In this document: one piece after another, positions 49,253 through 61,329 of the stretch
Layout: each line of letters starts with the position of its first letter
Numbering within the stretch: the stretch's first letter is position 1
From: Inia geoffrensis
Lineage: Eukaryota; Chordata; Mammalia; Artiodactyla; Iniidae
Length of the DNA: 64,000 bases
Assembly (NCBI GenBank): GCA_036417435.1
Contig: CM070908.1
Span: forward strand, 48,765,090-48,829,089
Direction: 5' to 3'
Notes under the pieces: generated by a model
What the model saw: only the letters and a program-made list of their open reading frames with translations
Told to the model about the DNA's origin: nothing
Database searches by the model: none
Position numbers and translations under genes: made by a program

Positions 49253-49327
49253 ATGGGCAAACGCCTGGATCAGCCACAAATGTACCCCCAGTACACTTAC
49301 TACTATCCTCATTATCTCCAAACCAAG
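49253..49327 (+). CDS. RBMS3: RBMS3, first coding exon (partial gene)
   Basis: This 75-base exon encodes the first 25 residues of RBMS3, an RRM-type single-stranded RNA/DNA-binding protein of the c-myc single-strand binding (MSSP) family. The full protein (about 430 residues in mammals) has two RRMs and acts mostly in the cytoplasm, binding poly(A)/poly(U)-type RNA. The translation starts MGKRLDQPQMYPQYTYYY and finishes YLQTK. The segment GKRLDQP separates it from the paralogue RBMS1, which shares the QMYPQY...YYYP pattern. The exon ends in a complete codon (phase 0) at AAG|GTATGG. No RRM is encoded here because both RRMs lie in later exons outside the window. The start is the ATG at 49253, with stops or no ATG just upstream. 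It is intact, with no lesion seen. Confidence 0.93.
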
Positions 49328-49333
49328 GTATGG
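49328..49333 (+). other. RBMS3: Splice donor of RBMS3 exon 1
   Basis: AAG|GTATGG directly follows the last lysine codon. GT at 49328-49329, with A at +3, fits the human-type donor pattern, although +4 to +6 (TGG) are weak. The position agrees with where the RBMS3 N-terminal peptide ends before the Q-S-Y-A-P segment encoded by the next exon. Confidence 0.85.
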
Positions 49334-51031
49334 CTCGCTCCACAGTCTGGCAGCAGTGGGGTGTCCTTCTGAACTTGGGATGGGAAACAGACAGGCATGT
49401 GAATTATTATTTACCACCTCCCTCCCCTTACCCCTTCACCTCTTCCTGCTTCTTTGAAATTAGTAACATAGCAATGGAGTTAATGAAGCAGAGAAGGATA
49501 TAAGAAGAAAGCAAGCCTGGAACTGGTGCTTTCTCTTTAAGAAGAGATAATAGTTTTACTTGAGTTCCTTTGTTGTTATTTGGCTGCCTAGGTGTTCCTG
49601 ATATCCGTCAAGTCCTTGGCAGATGGGCAGGGTTGTTAAAAAGGAGATCATAACAGTGATGATCAGGCACAAGAATACAATTTCAGGGGCTTTTCTGGTG
49701 AGCTGTTCTTTGTTTGTGGCTCTAAAAGGTTTTTTCCCACTGGATAGGACACGCCGGGGTGGGGGCGACTCAAACTTTTAACCGCTGAGTGTAGAATGAA
49801 AGACGGGTGTGGGAAGGTACACGGTAACTAATTTAAGTCTCTTAGAGTTTGTGTGGGTGCATTTTTGTTTTTTTTATGGCCTTATTTTATACTGAGGATG
49901 ATCAGGATGCTAGAGAGTGAATTTAGGAGCTTTACAATAGATGTTCTTTACTTTTAGAAGCTAGATGTTGGCTGCCATCAGGAGGCCTGGGTCTTGAAAA
50001 AGGATGAAATATACTGATGATAATTGGACATGAACTGGTTAAATACTTTAGGCTTTATATGTGTGCTCAAATGATCATGAGGGGGCCAGTGGCAAGACCA
50101 CGTCACTGAACAGTGGGTCATGCCAATCATGAACTTTATCCTGCAGTTCAGACATGGAAGACTCTCAGGTGTGAAATCACTGCTCCAATTTGTCAATTGC
50201 ATCGGACTTAATTTCGGGGGGAAAATGTTGGTTGTTCCCCCTTGAATGCATGGATTGTATTCCTTTATGGATGATATTATTTTATATTGCATTAGCCAGA
50301 CTCTACCGTGTTCTTGGTAAATACGCCCAGAGTGAACAAGGCATGCCTGAGTGATCTGTGCTGTCACCAGGACTGGGTGCTGTGATTTGGGTTTGGTAAT
50401 TCGTGCCGTAGTTAGCTCTCATTTATTCTCTCTCACCAAACAATGCTGATTTGTAAACCAGATCAGGCAGCAGACTTTCAGTATTATATTAAAGATTGTT
50501 CTTTTTTTCCTTTCCTTTTTCTCAGTCGCTTTACAATTTGCCCTGCCCCTCCAAGGTCGACTCACACTGCTGTTTGCCTTTGTGAGCATTTAGTTTGGGC
50601 TGCTGCTGAAATAAATAGACCAGCCCGCCTGCTCCAGTGGCTGGAGTTTTAACTCTTTGGGGGATTGGGAAGAGAACGGCTGCCTGCCTTCCTCAAAGAA
50701 ATGGCAAAGCAAGGACAAGTTAAAAGGGGATATTTATAGTCATTTCTCATCCCCCAAAGAAACAGAAACAACAAACAAAGGTTGCATGAAAAATATCGCA
50801 CATTCCATCCCCTTTAGTCATTTGGCTAAATTTTTCCAAATGTTTCAAAATTCATGCTTTCTTTTTGGTTCTCGTTTTCTCCGATGAAGTCTATTCAGAA
50901 AAGAAACTTTAGATCAAAATGAATGGAATAATTGCTTTTTGGTTTGAGATTTCTTTTAACCTATTGCTAGCAGGAAATAATGTCGGGCACATTATATTAA
51001 AGACACAGGACCAGCTACACTGGTGGGAAGT

Positions 51032-51050
51032 TTGTGTGTGTGTGTGTGTT
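51032..51050. repeat. Short (GT)n run
   Basis: About 18 bases of GT in RBMS3 intron 1. Confidence 0.9.
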
Positions 51051-54000
51051 GTTTGGGGTAAAGAGGAAACATGGGGTGTTGAGGGAAAAGAGAGCTAGAA
51101 AAATAGAGAGGGAATTTAAAAATAAATCTGTTTTGGGGTCCTATGTAGTTTAGTGTTGTGTAGACAGGCAGCATCTGGATCTTGTTACTTTCAAGCTAGT
51201 CAAAGCCATCAACTTCTGGAACATTTTTAAAGAAGTTAGATCCATTAGGCAACCTCAGCTGATATTTGGGTAATCAGATCAGGGTGGTAGGGAGTATAAG
51301 ATCAGCTACTTTGGCTATCATGGTAGTTCATATTGATTATTACGTTGTAAAATTTCGACAGTGCTGTGAAGTTGTCAAATATCATTACAGTGGCTCTGAA
51401 ATGACAGACATTAATGACATTCCTGGAAGCTGAAGATATGAAAATGTGCCCTGTTTGGGAACTTAGGCACTCAGGGAATGGGAGGAAGGGTCAATGTGCA
51501 ATATTTTAAAATATGGGAACTTTCTGACAGCGTTCGCACTGTATAATAAAGTCTCATCACACCTCAGCATAGCATGAAAACAACCGGGTTGTTTCAGTAG
51601 CACTTTTTGCTCCTTTTACACTTATATCTCAAAATATAACCTATAGTAATTTTGAAGGAAATGCATGCTGCTTAGATTTATTTGCTAAGCCTAGGTGGAA
51701 TTCCATAAAATCCGCTGTCCTTCCAGCCTTGGCTTGTAGTTTTAATCCAATTTTAAAACCATTGCTTTTTAAAATGATGCTGATATGTAAAGAACATTTA
51801 TGGTTGATAAAAATAGAATTCTGTGGTTGACAACAAAAATCGTATTCTGGTGATACTGTGCCTTAAACTGTTCTCTAAATTCAGGCGTTTTTAACTCACC
51901 CAGAAAAGCTATTTGCTGACATTAGTTTTGGTTGGAAAATCTTCATGGGATGTTTATTATTGTGTTCATTCAGAAAATGCCAAAATACTGAGCCTTCTCT
52001 TTCTACCTAAATATGTGTGTTAAATGCAGCTGCTATTTTCTTATGATAACACAAAATGAAAACGGATTTTGAAATAAATGCAACTGTCTTCCATTTCCTC
52101 AAATGCAATTTAAGTTTTAGAAAAACTTGTGACACTTCCCTGCTTTCTCTGCTCCCCTTATTACCCATCACATTAGAACCAATCTCTTCACTTCGTTGCT
52201 TAAAAAGAAAAAAAAAATAGAAATAAGATATTTATGCTTTTGTTTCCTTGAAAAAATTTGCAGATGCTTAAAATGTTATATTAGAAAAATGTATGGGTAA
52301 GTCAAATAAAAGGAAAACCCATGGCTGACTTGTAGCTGTTGTACCTTGTAGTAATGTGGGTATAACATGCTTACTCTCCCAGACCTCACATTAAAAGTTG
52401 TCATTTGTCAATTTTCCTTTTGACCGATTTTGTTTTCCTAGCCAAAGAAGCAATTTCTAAAAAGAACATTACTTTTATTTAGAAGTAATGAAGAAATTTT
52501 GGTGACATGTCATAATATTTCAGTAAGAGAGATAACTGGATTTTAAAAAAAGAGTTTCATCAAAACGAATTTGCTGTTGGAAAAGCCACCCATAATGATC
52601 AGCAAGTTTTAGAGAAAGGAGACCAAAAAATAGTTTCTTAGCTTAATGATAATGTACGTAATGATGTTTGCTTAAGTTGTAACATAATATTTCTCAAGAA
52701 TTTTGTTACAGCCCATTCCAAATAACCAACCTGTTGCTATTGCATTATGAGACCCAGGGTGAATTTCAATCTGAATTCGAGGTACTTTGGGGGTGTTTTC
52801 TTGGAAAAACAAATGAGTTGAACTGGGAAAGCTAAAGAGTGAAACGTGGTCACAGCCTGGTGAGTTGATATTTTGCAGTTGAGAAATAGATATTTCTTTC
52901 ATATGTGATATTTAGAAAACTTCAGTCATCTTCATGAAACTTAAAACTCACCCAAGCACACACAGCAAGTTTGTCTTTTCTTCCTTTCCACGCCCTTGCC
53001 AGATCACTCTATTTCTCCCAGTTCAGTGCAGTTTCTAATCACTCTGCTTTTTCATCAGTCTGCTGCCTGCCCTTCTTTGGCCATCTGCTTCCCCAGAAGA
53101 CCTTGAAGAAAGGGGTTCAGACCGTGGAACCCTGACCAGGTCTCCCTGGCTGGTGGTACTCAAATTCTGTTCAGAGCCTGGTGTGAAGTTGGGGTCAGGT
53201 GGAGGAGTAATTCATCACCAGCACACTGATTTCAGGCTGAATTTCCAGCCATCTGCAGCTGGACAGCCGTCCAGCTCTAAAAGTCTAGCTGGACCCCAGT
53301 TGTGCCATGAAAAGAGCAGACACTTGAAAACACAAGGCCAGGGCGGCCTGCAAAGGAAGAGGGAGCCTCCCCGGGGGCCAAGGATATTCTTAAAGATGTG
53401 AATGTACAGGTCCTACAAAAGCAAAACAAAACAACCCTTCACACATTCCTCGCACATGAAAATGTAGAAAATCTTGCAGAGGGAGGGAATGAGTTTAGAA
53501 TTTCCTTAGTACTTCCTGCCTCAGATTTGCATTGATAGTCAGAGTTGGTAACTTGCCAGTCACCAACCAGTTTTGTATGTTTCAGCCTTGAAAACTCCCA
53601 GGTACTGTTTTCCTTTGAAAGACTGAAACATATAAAACCAGTTTTCTAAAACTCTTACAGCAAGAGAATTTTTAGGAATAACTCCACATATTTCTTTCAC
53701 TGCAGGAGGGTTATATGATAGCATGAAATGATGATCGATCTTATCTCCTGTTAGAATGTATACTATTTTAATTGGTTTTAAATGAGAGAAACATAGAAAC
53801 AAGAGGCTACCTTGCCTTTTCAATTTGGTTTTTTTTCTTTACTCCTCCAAATCTTTGTTTGCATTGGGATTTTCCTTCTCTAATGCTGTCATTGTTTTCA
53901 CAACACTAGGTTTGGTGCCTACTAAAAGGAGTAGAAATGTTCATGGTTATTTATTTATTTATTTTTTCCGGGAATAATTCCAAACTTAAGGGAAATACCA

Positions 54001-54577
54001 TGTATATTTCTTTGAACAGTATCTTTCCAACGCATTTTCCTTTCACTTTCTCTCAATTTGGAAAAAGAAAAGCAGAATTATAACTCAAACCTATTTCCAT
54101 GAAGTACTAAAATGTATTTGAGGGCTGGAGGTAGGGGCCACGTGAAGGAAGAGGCCAAAGAGAAGGAAGGATGCACATCATTCCAGGCCTTTCTGGCTCC
54201 AGGAATTCTGGAAAGCTTCATTTTTGCACTAATATGATTTACACAATCCTTTTTGACATTATCAGTCTTTTTGGCAGAGAGAAGTCTCAGTCACAATGAT
54301 GCCCATGCCAAATTCTAAGAAAACCAGGGTTTTCCTTTAAAAGAAAATCTTTGGAGTGTTGGACTTCTTATTCAGAGTAAATGGTTGATGTTTATCCAAA
54401 ATTGACTTCAAGTACTACATTAAAATTGTGTTTTGTAACAGCCCCATAAGCCACAGCTGTATGTGATTAAATAGTGTAATATCAAAAGCATGTGAGAAGA
54501 GACATTTTTATGCTATAGCTGTTCGCAGCAAGAGTACAGATGGGGCTGAGGGGAGCCCAAGAGCAGAAATGTGTGTG

Positions 54578-54635
54578 GTGATACGTGTGTTGTTGAGGAT
54601 ATGTTATGATACGTTGTGTTGAGGGTACGTGTTGC
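54578..54635. repeat. Imperfect tandem repeat
   Basis: Two imperfect copies of a unit of about 28 bases, GATACGTGTGTTGTTGAGGA and GATACGTTGTGTTGAGGGTA, lie back to back and share the GATACGT...GTTGAGG core. Confidence 0.75.
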
Positions 54636-56117
54636 TATTTTTGGCAGTAGTGGGAAAAATGCTGAACTATTTTGGATGTGATTAAAAATATGCTATTTGA
54701 AAATGGAAACCAACATAAAATACCAATTTTTATTTTAAATATGGAATACTATTTCATTGCAAAACACATAGTTACTGAATGGATCTGAAAGAAATACAGA
54801 TGGAAAGATGAAAGTTATTCCCATGAAGCACACATTCAAAAAGCAAAAGTGAAGTTTTTCCTTTCTGTTTTGAAATTATAAATGGTTTTCTTCTCTGTTT
54901 CTTTGCTACTTTAATCTATGGAACTATTGTAAGAAAACCTTCAGGCCATTTATCCCTAAACAAAAGAGTGATACATAGTAAGGATCAGTGACTTAGAGCA
55001 AAATAGGTGGCAGTGTGATTCTTTTTTAAGACGTTTGAGAATATGATATTCAGTTTGGTATGAATATGAATATTTTGTTGCTAGTGTTAAAAATTACATA
55101 GTCACACAAGGAGACAACTGTCTTTAGCAGGGATGTTATAGTAAAGAGGCTTTAACTACAGTGTTTTTGAAAGACCGTTCATGAAAACTATAATCTCTCA
55201 TCTTCTAGAGATTATCAATCTATTGGATTACTAATACTAATAAAAGATTTATTACTAAGTGATCATTTTCAGGGCCTTGAAAAAGCCTATAGAGTTGGCT
55301 GTTTATTTTCAGATTTCAAACATTCAAAAGCAATTTTCAAAAGGCAAGAAGAGGTGTGGACCGAGGTAAGTTGGATTCTGTTTGTTTTGGTTTTTAATTT
55401 TTCTTTTTCAAGTTGATATTGGCAGAGAATTTGTTCACATAACTTAATTTTTCCATGTAGATTTATTGGTCAGGAAATATATACCATGTAGAATCAGATA
55501 TCTGAAGGAAGTTTGGCTGCTCAGAACATCAACCTCTAATATGCATCCAATTTCTAGTGGATGGAGAGTAAATTATAAGACATTCATTCTGCTTTTCTTT
55601 GGGAGAATTCTCTGATTTGTGTGTCAGTGAGTTAGTTAGTTTCTAGGACAGGTTCCCTAAGATCCCTTCCAGGCTTAGCATTTGTGACTCTTGCTTTGAG
55701 ATGGATGAGGCTGCTTTGATATATTAGGGATATTTGGGAGATGACCTTGGATTTGTGCCACTGATGAGTTTTTGTTCGGGTCCTCAGTGCTTTCTACAGA
55801 GCAGATCAAGCGCTGCTTTGACGACTCTGGAGGCTTGACACATGAAACTCTGCATCCTTCACCACATCTAAATCCAGGGCACCCAGAGAAACACCCCCAT
55901 CACCCAGGATTGGGTGGAGAGCAGCTCCCAGGGGTGAGGCCAAGTGACAGGCACTCTTTAATCATCATTGCTGGCTTTGTCGTGGTTCAAGTTTTCTTCC
56001 CTGAGTGGGTAAAATTAGGCCTTATGCGAAGACTTGCTCTCTCCAGGTGGCATAAGAGCTGAATAGTGATGCATGTGTTTGGCTAAACCAGTTGATCTCA
56101 TTAAGACCCTAACAGCC

Positions 56118-56350
56118 TGGGCTTCCCTGGTGGCGCAGTGGTTGAGAGTCCGCCTGCCGATGCCGGGGACGCGGTTCGTGCCCCGGTCCGCGAATGATCC
56201 CACATGCCACGTAGTGGCTGGGCCCGTGAGCCATGGACGCTGAGCCTGCGCGTCTGGAGCCTGTGCTCCACAACGGGAGAGGCCACAACAGTGAGAGGCC
56301 CGCATACCGCAAAATAAAAATAAATAAAATAAAATAAATTAAAAAATAAA
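56118..56350 (+). mobile_element. CHR-type SINE in RBMS3 intron 1, sense orientation
   Basis: It starts GGGCTTCCCTGGTGGCGCAG, ends GCCCGCATACCGC and has an AAAT/AAAAT tail. Edges: AAGACCCTAACAGCC (56103-56117) and AAGATCCTGACAGCC (56351-56365), a target duplication with two mismatches. It is in the same orientation as RBMS3. Confidence 0.94.
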
Positions 56351-57351
56351 AAGATCCTGACAGCCCTAGTTTCATGAATGAATCTAAGAGCTCGTGTACA
56401 TGTGGAAATAACAATTGATAGATGAAATGCTATTTTGACTGGAGTTTGCAAAACCTTCAAATCCCTGAATTTCTGAATAGTAACCTTTAAAGAGCAGGGG
56501 AAAAATACTCTAGTAACCAGAGTGCATGGTATTGTAGGAGAAAAATGATATCTTCTCCAGGACACATAAACAAAAACATTCTCTTTTCCTCTCTTTCTCG
56601 CTAGGTATTCTTCTTGGTCCCCCTCAAAGCACCGTTACCTGAATTAATGAAAGTAAATGGAACCCTGAATTTTGTTTTTATGAATGACTAACAAATACCA
56701 AAAATAAACTAGACTACATACACAGTCAAGGCAACCCTGATAATATCCTTTCCTGTTGTGTGGAAAGTAAGGCATAATAGAAGTAAAATAAATCTCATGA
56801 TACTCTAAATATTGGTAGTAAGTGTTTGGGAGAACTGATTTTTAACTTGTTCTAGAATTAGTTTTCCTATCACTATACCGTAGGGTTAAGAAATTGGTAT
56901 GTATTGCCAGATGCAGGTGACCTTCTGTTTATCTCATTCTTAACTGGTGGTTTTCAAGCTGAATATGGATCATGTATAGAATTTAATGAGAATTTTGGAG
57001 AAGTCTTCCTATTTTTATCTAGGGACTGCTATTTATCATAGTCATAGTTCTGACTGATGACAATTTAGTGAAAAGGAAAATGGGAAACAGAACGCTATCT
57101 GGTTTTCTGGAACTGTTTAAGATTTCTTAAAAGGTTTTCTTATGTATACAAGTCATATTTGAGGCTATTACTGATGACTGTAAACTCTTAGGTTGCCACT
57201 TTTAAAACTTATTCACAAAGATTGGATGGTGGCATCCTGGATATAACTTAGAACTAAGGTAACTTAAAATTCAAGCGAATATACATTTTTTCTCTCTTTC
57301 GTTATTTTTTCATTTTTAAGCAAATATACTTTTAAAGTCCCAAATAGTTTT

Positions 57352-57434
57352 TTAAAATCTTTCTTTCTTTCTTTTTCTTTCTTTCTTTCTTTCTTTCTTC
57401 CTTCCTTCCTTCCTTCCTCCCTCCCTCCCTCCCT

Positions 57435-57504
<70 letters not shown>

Positions 57505-57694
57505 CTTTCTTCTTTCTTTCTTTTCTTTCCTTTCTCTATGCCAGGTCTTAGTTGTGGCATGCAGCATCTTTTAGTTGCAGCACGCAGGATCTTTATTTGT
57601 CACATGCGGGATCTAGTTCCCTGACTAGGGATTGAACCTTGGCCCCCTGCATTGGGAGCACAGAGTCTTAGCCACTGGACCACCAGGGAAGTCC
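57352..57694 (-). mobile_element. CHR-type SINE with an expanded tail, reverse orientation, in RBMS3 intron 1
   Basis: The body (about 57536-57694) reads 'gccaggtcttagttgtggca', 'ctagttccctgactagggat' and 'ccaccagggaagtcc', the reverse of an older CHR SINE. Its A-rich tail has become a 175-base pyrimidine tract (57360-57535). Target duplication CCCAAATAGTTTT is perfect (57339-57351 and 57695-57707). It therefore encloses both the tract and the SINE, which shows the tract belongs to the insertion. Confidence 0.93.
57360..57535. repeat. Compound pyrimidine microsatellite (SINE tail)
   Basis: Consecutive blocks: TTTC, then TTCC, then TCCC, then about 40 bases of TC, then TTTC again. The plus strand is almost pure pyrimidine for about 175 bases. 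The reverse Lys/Glu/Arg-rich open frames here are artefacts. Confidence 0.96.
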
Positions 57695-58230
57695 CCCAAA
57701 TAGTTTTGAGTAGATGAAGTATTTGAAGACGTGTGTACAAAGCTTGGAAGAAAATTTCAGACTGTTTTTAGGGATATCATACAAGAAAACCATATGACAT
57801 ACCCATGATGTTGAATTTCTTCTTGAGAGATGAGAGAAGCAGATTATTTTTAGCTTGATGCTAGTCCCTTGAAGGGTTGTGACAGCTCCTGTGTTAGCCT
57901 TGGTCTTGGCTTTCGGCCCCTCGGTCTCTTGTCCATTGCCAGGCATACCAGTCGAGACTGTGCCTTCAGAAGTAAGGATGTTGTGTTGTAATCTAGGTAG
58001 GCAAGGAAATCTGAAAAGAATAAAGTTCTGATGTTCTTTTCTCAACTTATTCCAAAAAGTTAACCATTGACTTTGCACTTTATTATTCATCTGTTAGGAC
58101 AACTGGACTTATGTTAGCAACAGGGAATTTTCTCTTTCTGGCTTGTTCTTGTGTTTAACTTTGTTGAAGTTAAACACAAAAAAGATGAGGAAAAAGTACA
58201 AGGGAATAGGTCAGTGAACAGGGAAGAATT

Positions 58231-58420
58231 CTGATCTTTTAAACTTTTTTATTGAAGTATATAGTTGATTTACAAGGCTGTGTTAATTTCACCTGTACAT
58301 CAAAGTGATTCAGTTATACATATATATATATTCTTTTTCACATTCTTTTCCATTATGGTTTGTTACAGGACACTGAATATAGTTCCCTGTGTTATACGGT
58401 AGGACGTTGTTGTTTATCCA
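58231..58420 (-). mobile_element. Very short 5'-truncated LINE-1 in RBMS3 intron 1
   Basis: 'ttttttattgaagtatatag', 'ttcacctgtacatcaaagtg' and 'cactgaatatagttccctgt' are the reversed extreme 3' end of a LINE-1. A perfect 16-base target duplication, TGAACAGGGAAGAATT, lies at 58215-58230 and 58421-58436. The element is only 190 bases long, with an eroded or very short poly(T) start. Confidence 0.93.
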
Positions 58421-59890
58421 TGAACAGGGAAGAATTTTTCTCCAAATTTAGCGATGTCCTTTAACAATGGGAGAAGTAAAGGGTCATTCTAAAACCTCTA
58501 TATTTTCTGAACACTTTAGGAGCCTCCCACTTCTCAACAAATATATTAAACCTATTAAAGTATACTCATATTCCACATCAAATTATATTTTTTGTTATAA
58601 AATATGGGAAGAGTTTTTATTATTTTGCCACTAAAACTCTCTGAGTATGAGTAAATTCATTTATGTGTGCTTGTGAATTTATGTGCACATACCATCTTGT
58701 ATATGTAGGTGTTCTTGCAAAATGAAAAAAATCTAATCTACAGATCTTCTTGAGGTACAAAGAAAGATTATTTTGGTCTCTACTAAATAGAGCAATGAAT
58801 AAAGTTGGCAATGTATTATGCTTTGTAGAAACAAATGTTTGCTAAATTTGGTTTCACAGTTTTCTTTTTCGTTTGGAGGCAATACATTTTTCTCATCTTG
58901 TCAGTGCTTTTGTGGGTCCCTAAAGTGGTCGGAGAGCCTGAAAAGCTGGCCATATCTCTACCTACTGTGACATTTTGGCATTCAAGATATCTCTGTATTT
59001 TAGTAATCCCAAATTTCCAGGGTGGGACATGTGTTAGAACAGCACAGTGTATTGGAAAATGTCATTAACATTCTTTGGCTAAAATATGTCACAAGCAGAT
59101 ACATTGGATTGACCTTTGGTAGTGAGAGCAATTGAGAGTTCCAGATCTGGGTGCCAGGTTCACAGAATTTTTTCATTGTGCAATTGGTAGAATTGTTTAC
59201 CAATTGGAAAGAAAAAGAGCATGACTGTAACAGGTGTTTCCCTGGGCTCTCAGCTTAGGGTCCAAGCAGGAGGCAAGTTCCTGGCACAGTAGTTATTTTA
59301 TGGCATAATCTTTCTAAATTCCTCTGTTTCTAAATAGGGTCATGGGTTTTTTACACGTATTAAAACGGCCACCTCCTCCTGTTCCCCAAGTCCACGATTA
59401 TTCACCTTGGATGACTTCTCTTGGTTTCCAGAGGTCCCTGTCAACCCTGCAACATCTGTGTGCCTCCGAAAGCAGACATGTCTGCACATATGCACACCCG
59501 AGTCAGACCCACCATGACTTTCACAAGTGGGTGAGCCCCCTGAAGATACTGCTTCTCTAGCCCTAAGCCAAACACAATGCTTCCTTCATTTTTATTCTGA
59601 TTTTTATTATTTTCAGTAATATAAGAAAACAAGGATGCCAGGTCCAGAGCATGGTCTTCTCCCCGCACCTCAGTCAAGAAGGACTTTTCTCTGTCTCTCT
59701 AGACCCCTGCATATGCTCACACCCGAAAACTCCCTCCCCTCCCACAATCTTGAAGGGAGAATTCTCATAATCACCCAAAGTTTTGATTCTCCTCCTAATT
59801 ACTCTGTTTTCCTTCCCAGCCCTCTAGCCAGATCTCACCAGATTTCATCAGCAGATTCAATGAATAAGCTTTGATTTCTCTTTCACAAAC

Positions 59891-59893
<3 letters not shown>

Positions 59894-59938
<45 letters not shown>
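59894..59938. repeat. (CA)n microsatellite
   Basis: An uninterrupted AC/CA run of about 45 bases in RBMS3 intron 1. The length and purity suggest that it varies between individuals. Confidence 0.98.
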
Positions 59939-59939
<1 letters not shown>

Positions 59940-60682
59940 TTCTGGAAACTTTAAGAATTGTTTCGATGGTTCTGATTTTCTCTGAGGCTAAATGACCACT
60001 GAGAAATATGGAGGGGCAAAGTGGTCTTAAGGAGACATATACTCATTCTTTTCAGGTCTAATACGTTTTTTGCTGCTAGCTGATGGCAAAAAGTGATGAG
60101 TCTCACCAAAATACAGATGACTGGTAACTTTTACTTTCTTTCAAAAATGTAGTCTCTTCCCATGATCTGAGATATATTGATAATGTATTATGCAAACTAG
60201 ATATATATTCTTTTTCCTCCATTATTCTTGATAGAATTTTTTAGAAATCTTATTGATAGATTGACTCTATTTTTTTCCCCAATTTCATTGTTTATTGTTT
60301 ATATTGTGAAAATTCTAATGATCCTCAAAGCTTGTAATGAGGCTGTCAATAGCATGGTAGAAAAAAATGGCAGTTCCATGATTTTAATTTTACAAGTGAT
60401 TTAGGAGAGGCACCAAGAAAGATAAAACAAAGAAAAGAAGAAAGAGAAAATAAGAGGCTAATGTTATCAAGTTCTAATTTATTTTTTGAAAATGTCTGGA
60501 ATTTGACTATTTTCCTTTCCAAAGGCAAAGGATAAGAGCTGTTTGCAAAGGAAATGATAGGTTAGGAATCAAAGAACCATCTTCGGGAAAAACTTTGATG
60601 TGAATATAGAACTTGATTTGGAGGAGTCATATAGTTGAGACTTTTGGTGTCTTGTGAAAAAGTAAAAAATTCAAAGCTTCTG

Positions 60683-60728
60683 AGGACAGCTTAGTGCTTT
60701 GTTCTAGGACAGCTTAGTGCTTTGTTCT
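60683..60728. repeat. Perfect 23-bp tandem duplication
   Basis: A 23-base unit that begins AGGACAGCTTAGTGCTTTG (60683-60705) is repeated without change at 60706-60728. Confidence 0.97.
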
Positions 60729-61329
60729 GCTTCCACATATCAATGCACTTGACAACTTCCAGCACCTGCTTTTCTTGTTCTGGTTTACCCATCACTCGTT
60801 CCTACTGACGACCTGGATAAAAGCCTTATTGTTTTTGACTGGAAACAAGGGTGTTTTTTAGAAGGATATTGAAATAAAATTTTTACACATATTTGAAATT
60901 TCTATGTATAAAATGTTCATATAAAATTTTTATCTGCTCAAAAATATAATCATGAGCGAAGCTCTGTTGTTCTATGTAGAAAGGATCTGGCTTTGAGTGG
61001 GGTAATCCAGTAGAATAAGTTATAAAACCAGAAAAGCTGTATTGGCATAAGAATTGTACAGTGCTAACCAGATGGCAGTGATGTTTAAGGGCCACTGATG
61101 TGCCCAGGGATATCCACAGAGCTGTTGAATTGAAGATATGAATGCATTCGTGCTTAAGTGCCCTGGCTCTCAGCACATTCATATGTTAGAGGGTGGGTCC
61201 TGGTGAAAGAGTGTCTAGATTTCAACATGGTCATTGCAGTTTAGGTCCATAGAGGTCCAAGAAAAGTTAGCTATTATTGTTATTATTATTCATGATCTGT
61301 CTTTTCTGCCAAGTTCATTTTACTCACTT

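Noticed and set aside
49038..49457. A 139-codon frame overlapping the RBMS3 exon
   Set aside because: It lies in a different frame from the recognised RBMS3 peptide, runs across the splice donor and matches no known family.
55772..56062. A 96-codon frame with acceptor-like (TCCTCAG, TTTCTACAG) and donor-like (CAGGGGTGAGG) sites, a possible extra RBMS3 exon
   Set aside because: RBMS3 exon 1 ends in phase 0. From either acceptor, phase-0 reading hits a stop within about 17 codons, and no RBMS3 peptide is encoded.
57264..57567. Charged Lys/Glu/Arg-rich frames on the minus strand
   Set aside because: They are translations of the pyrimidine microsatellite in the SINE tail.
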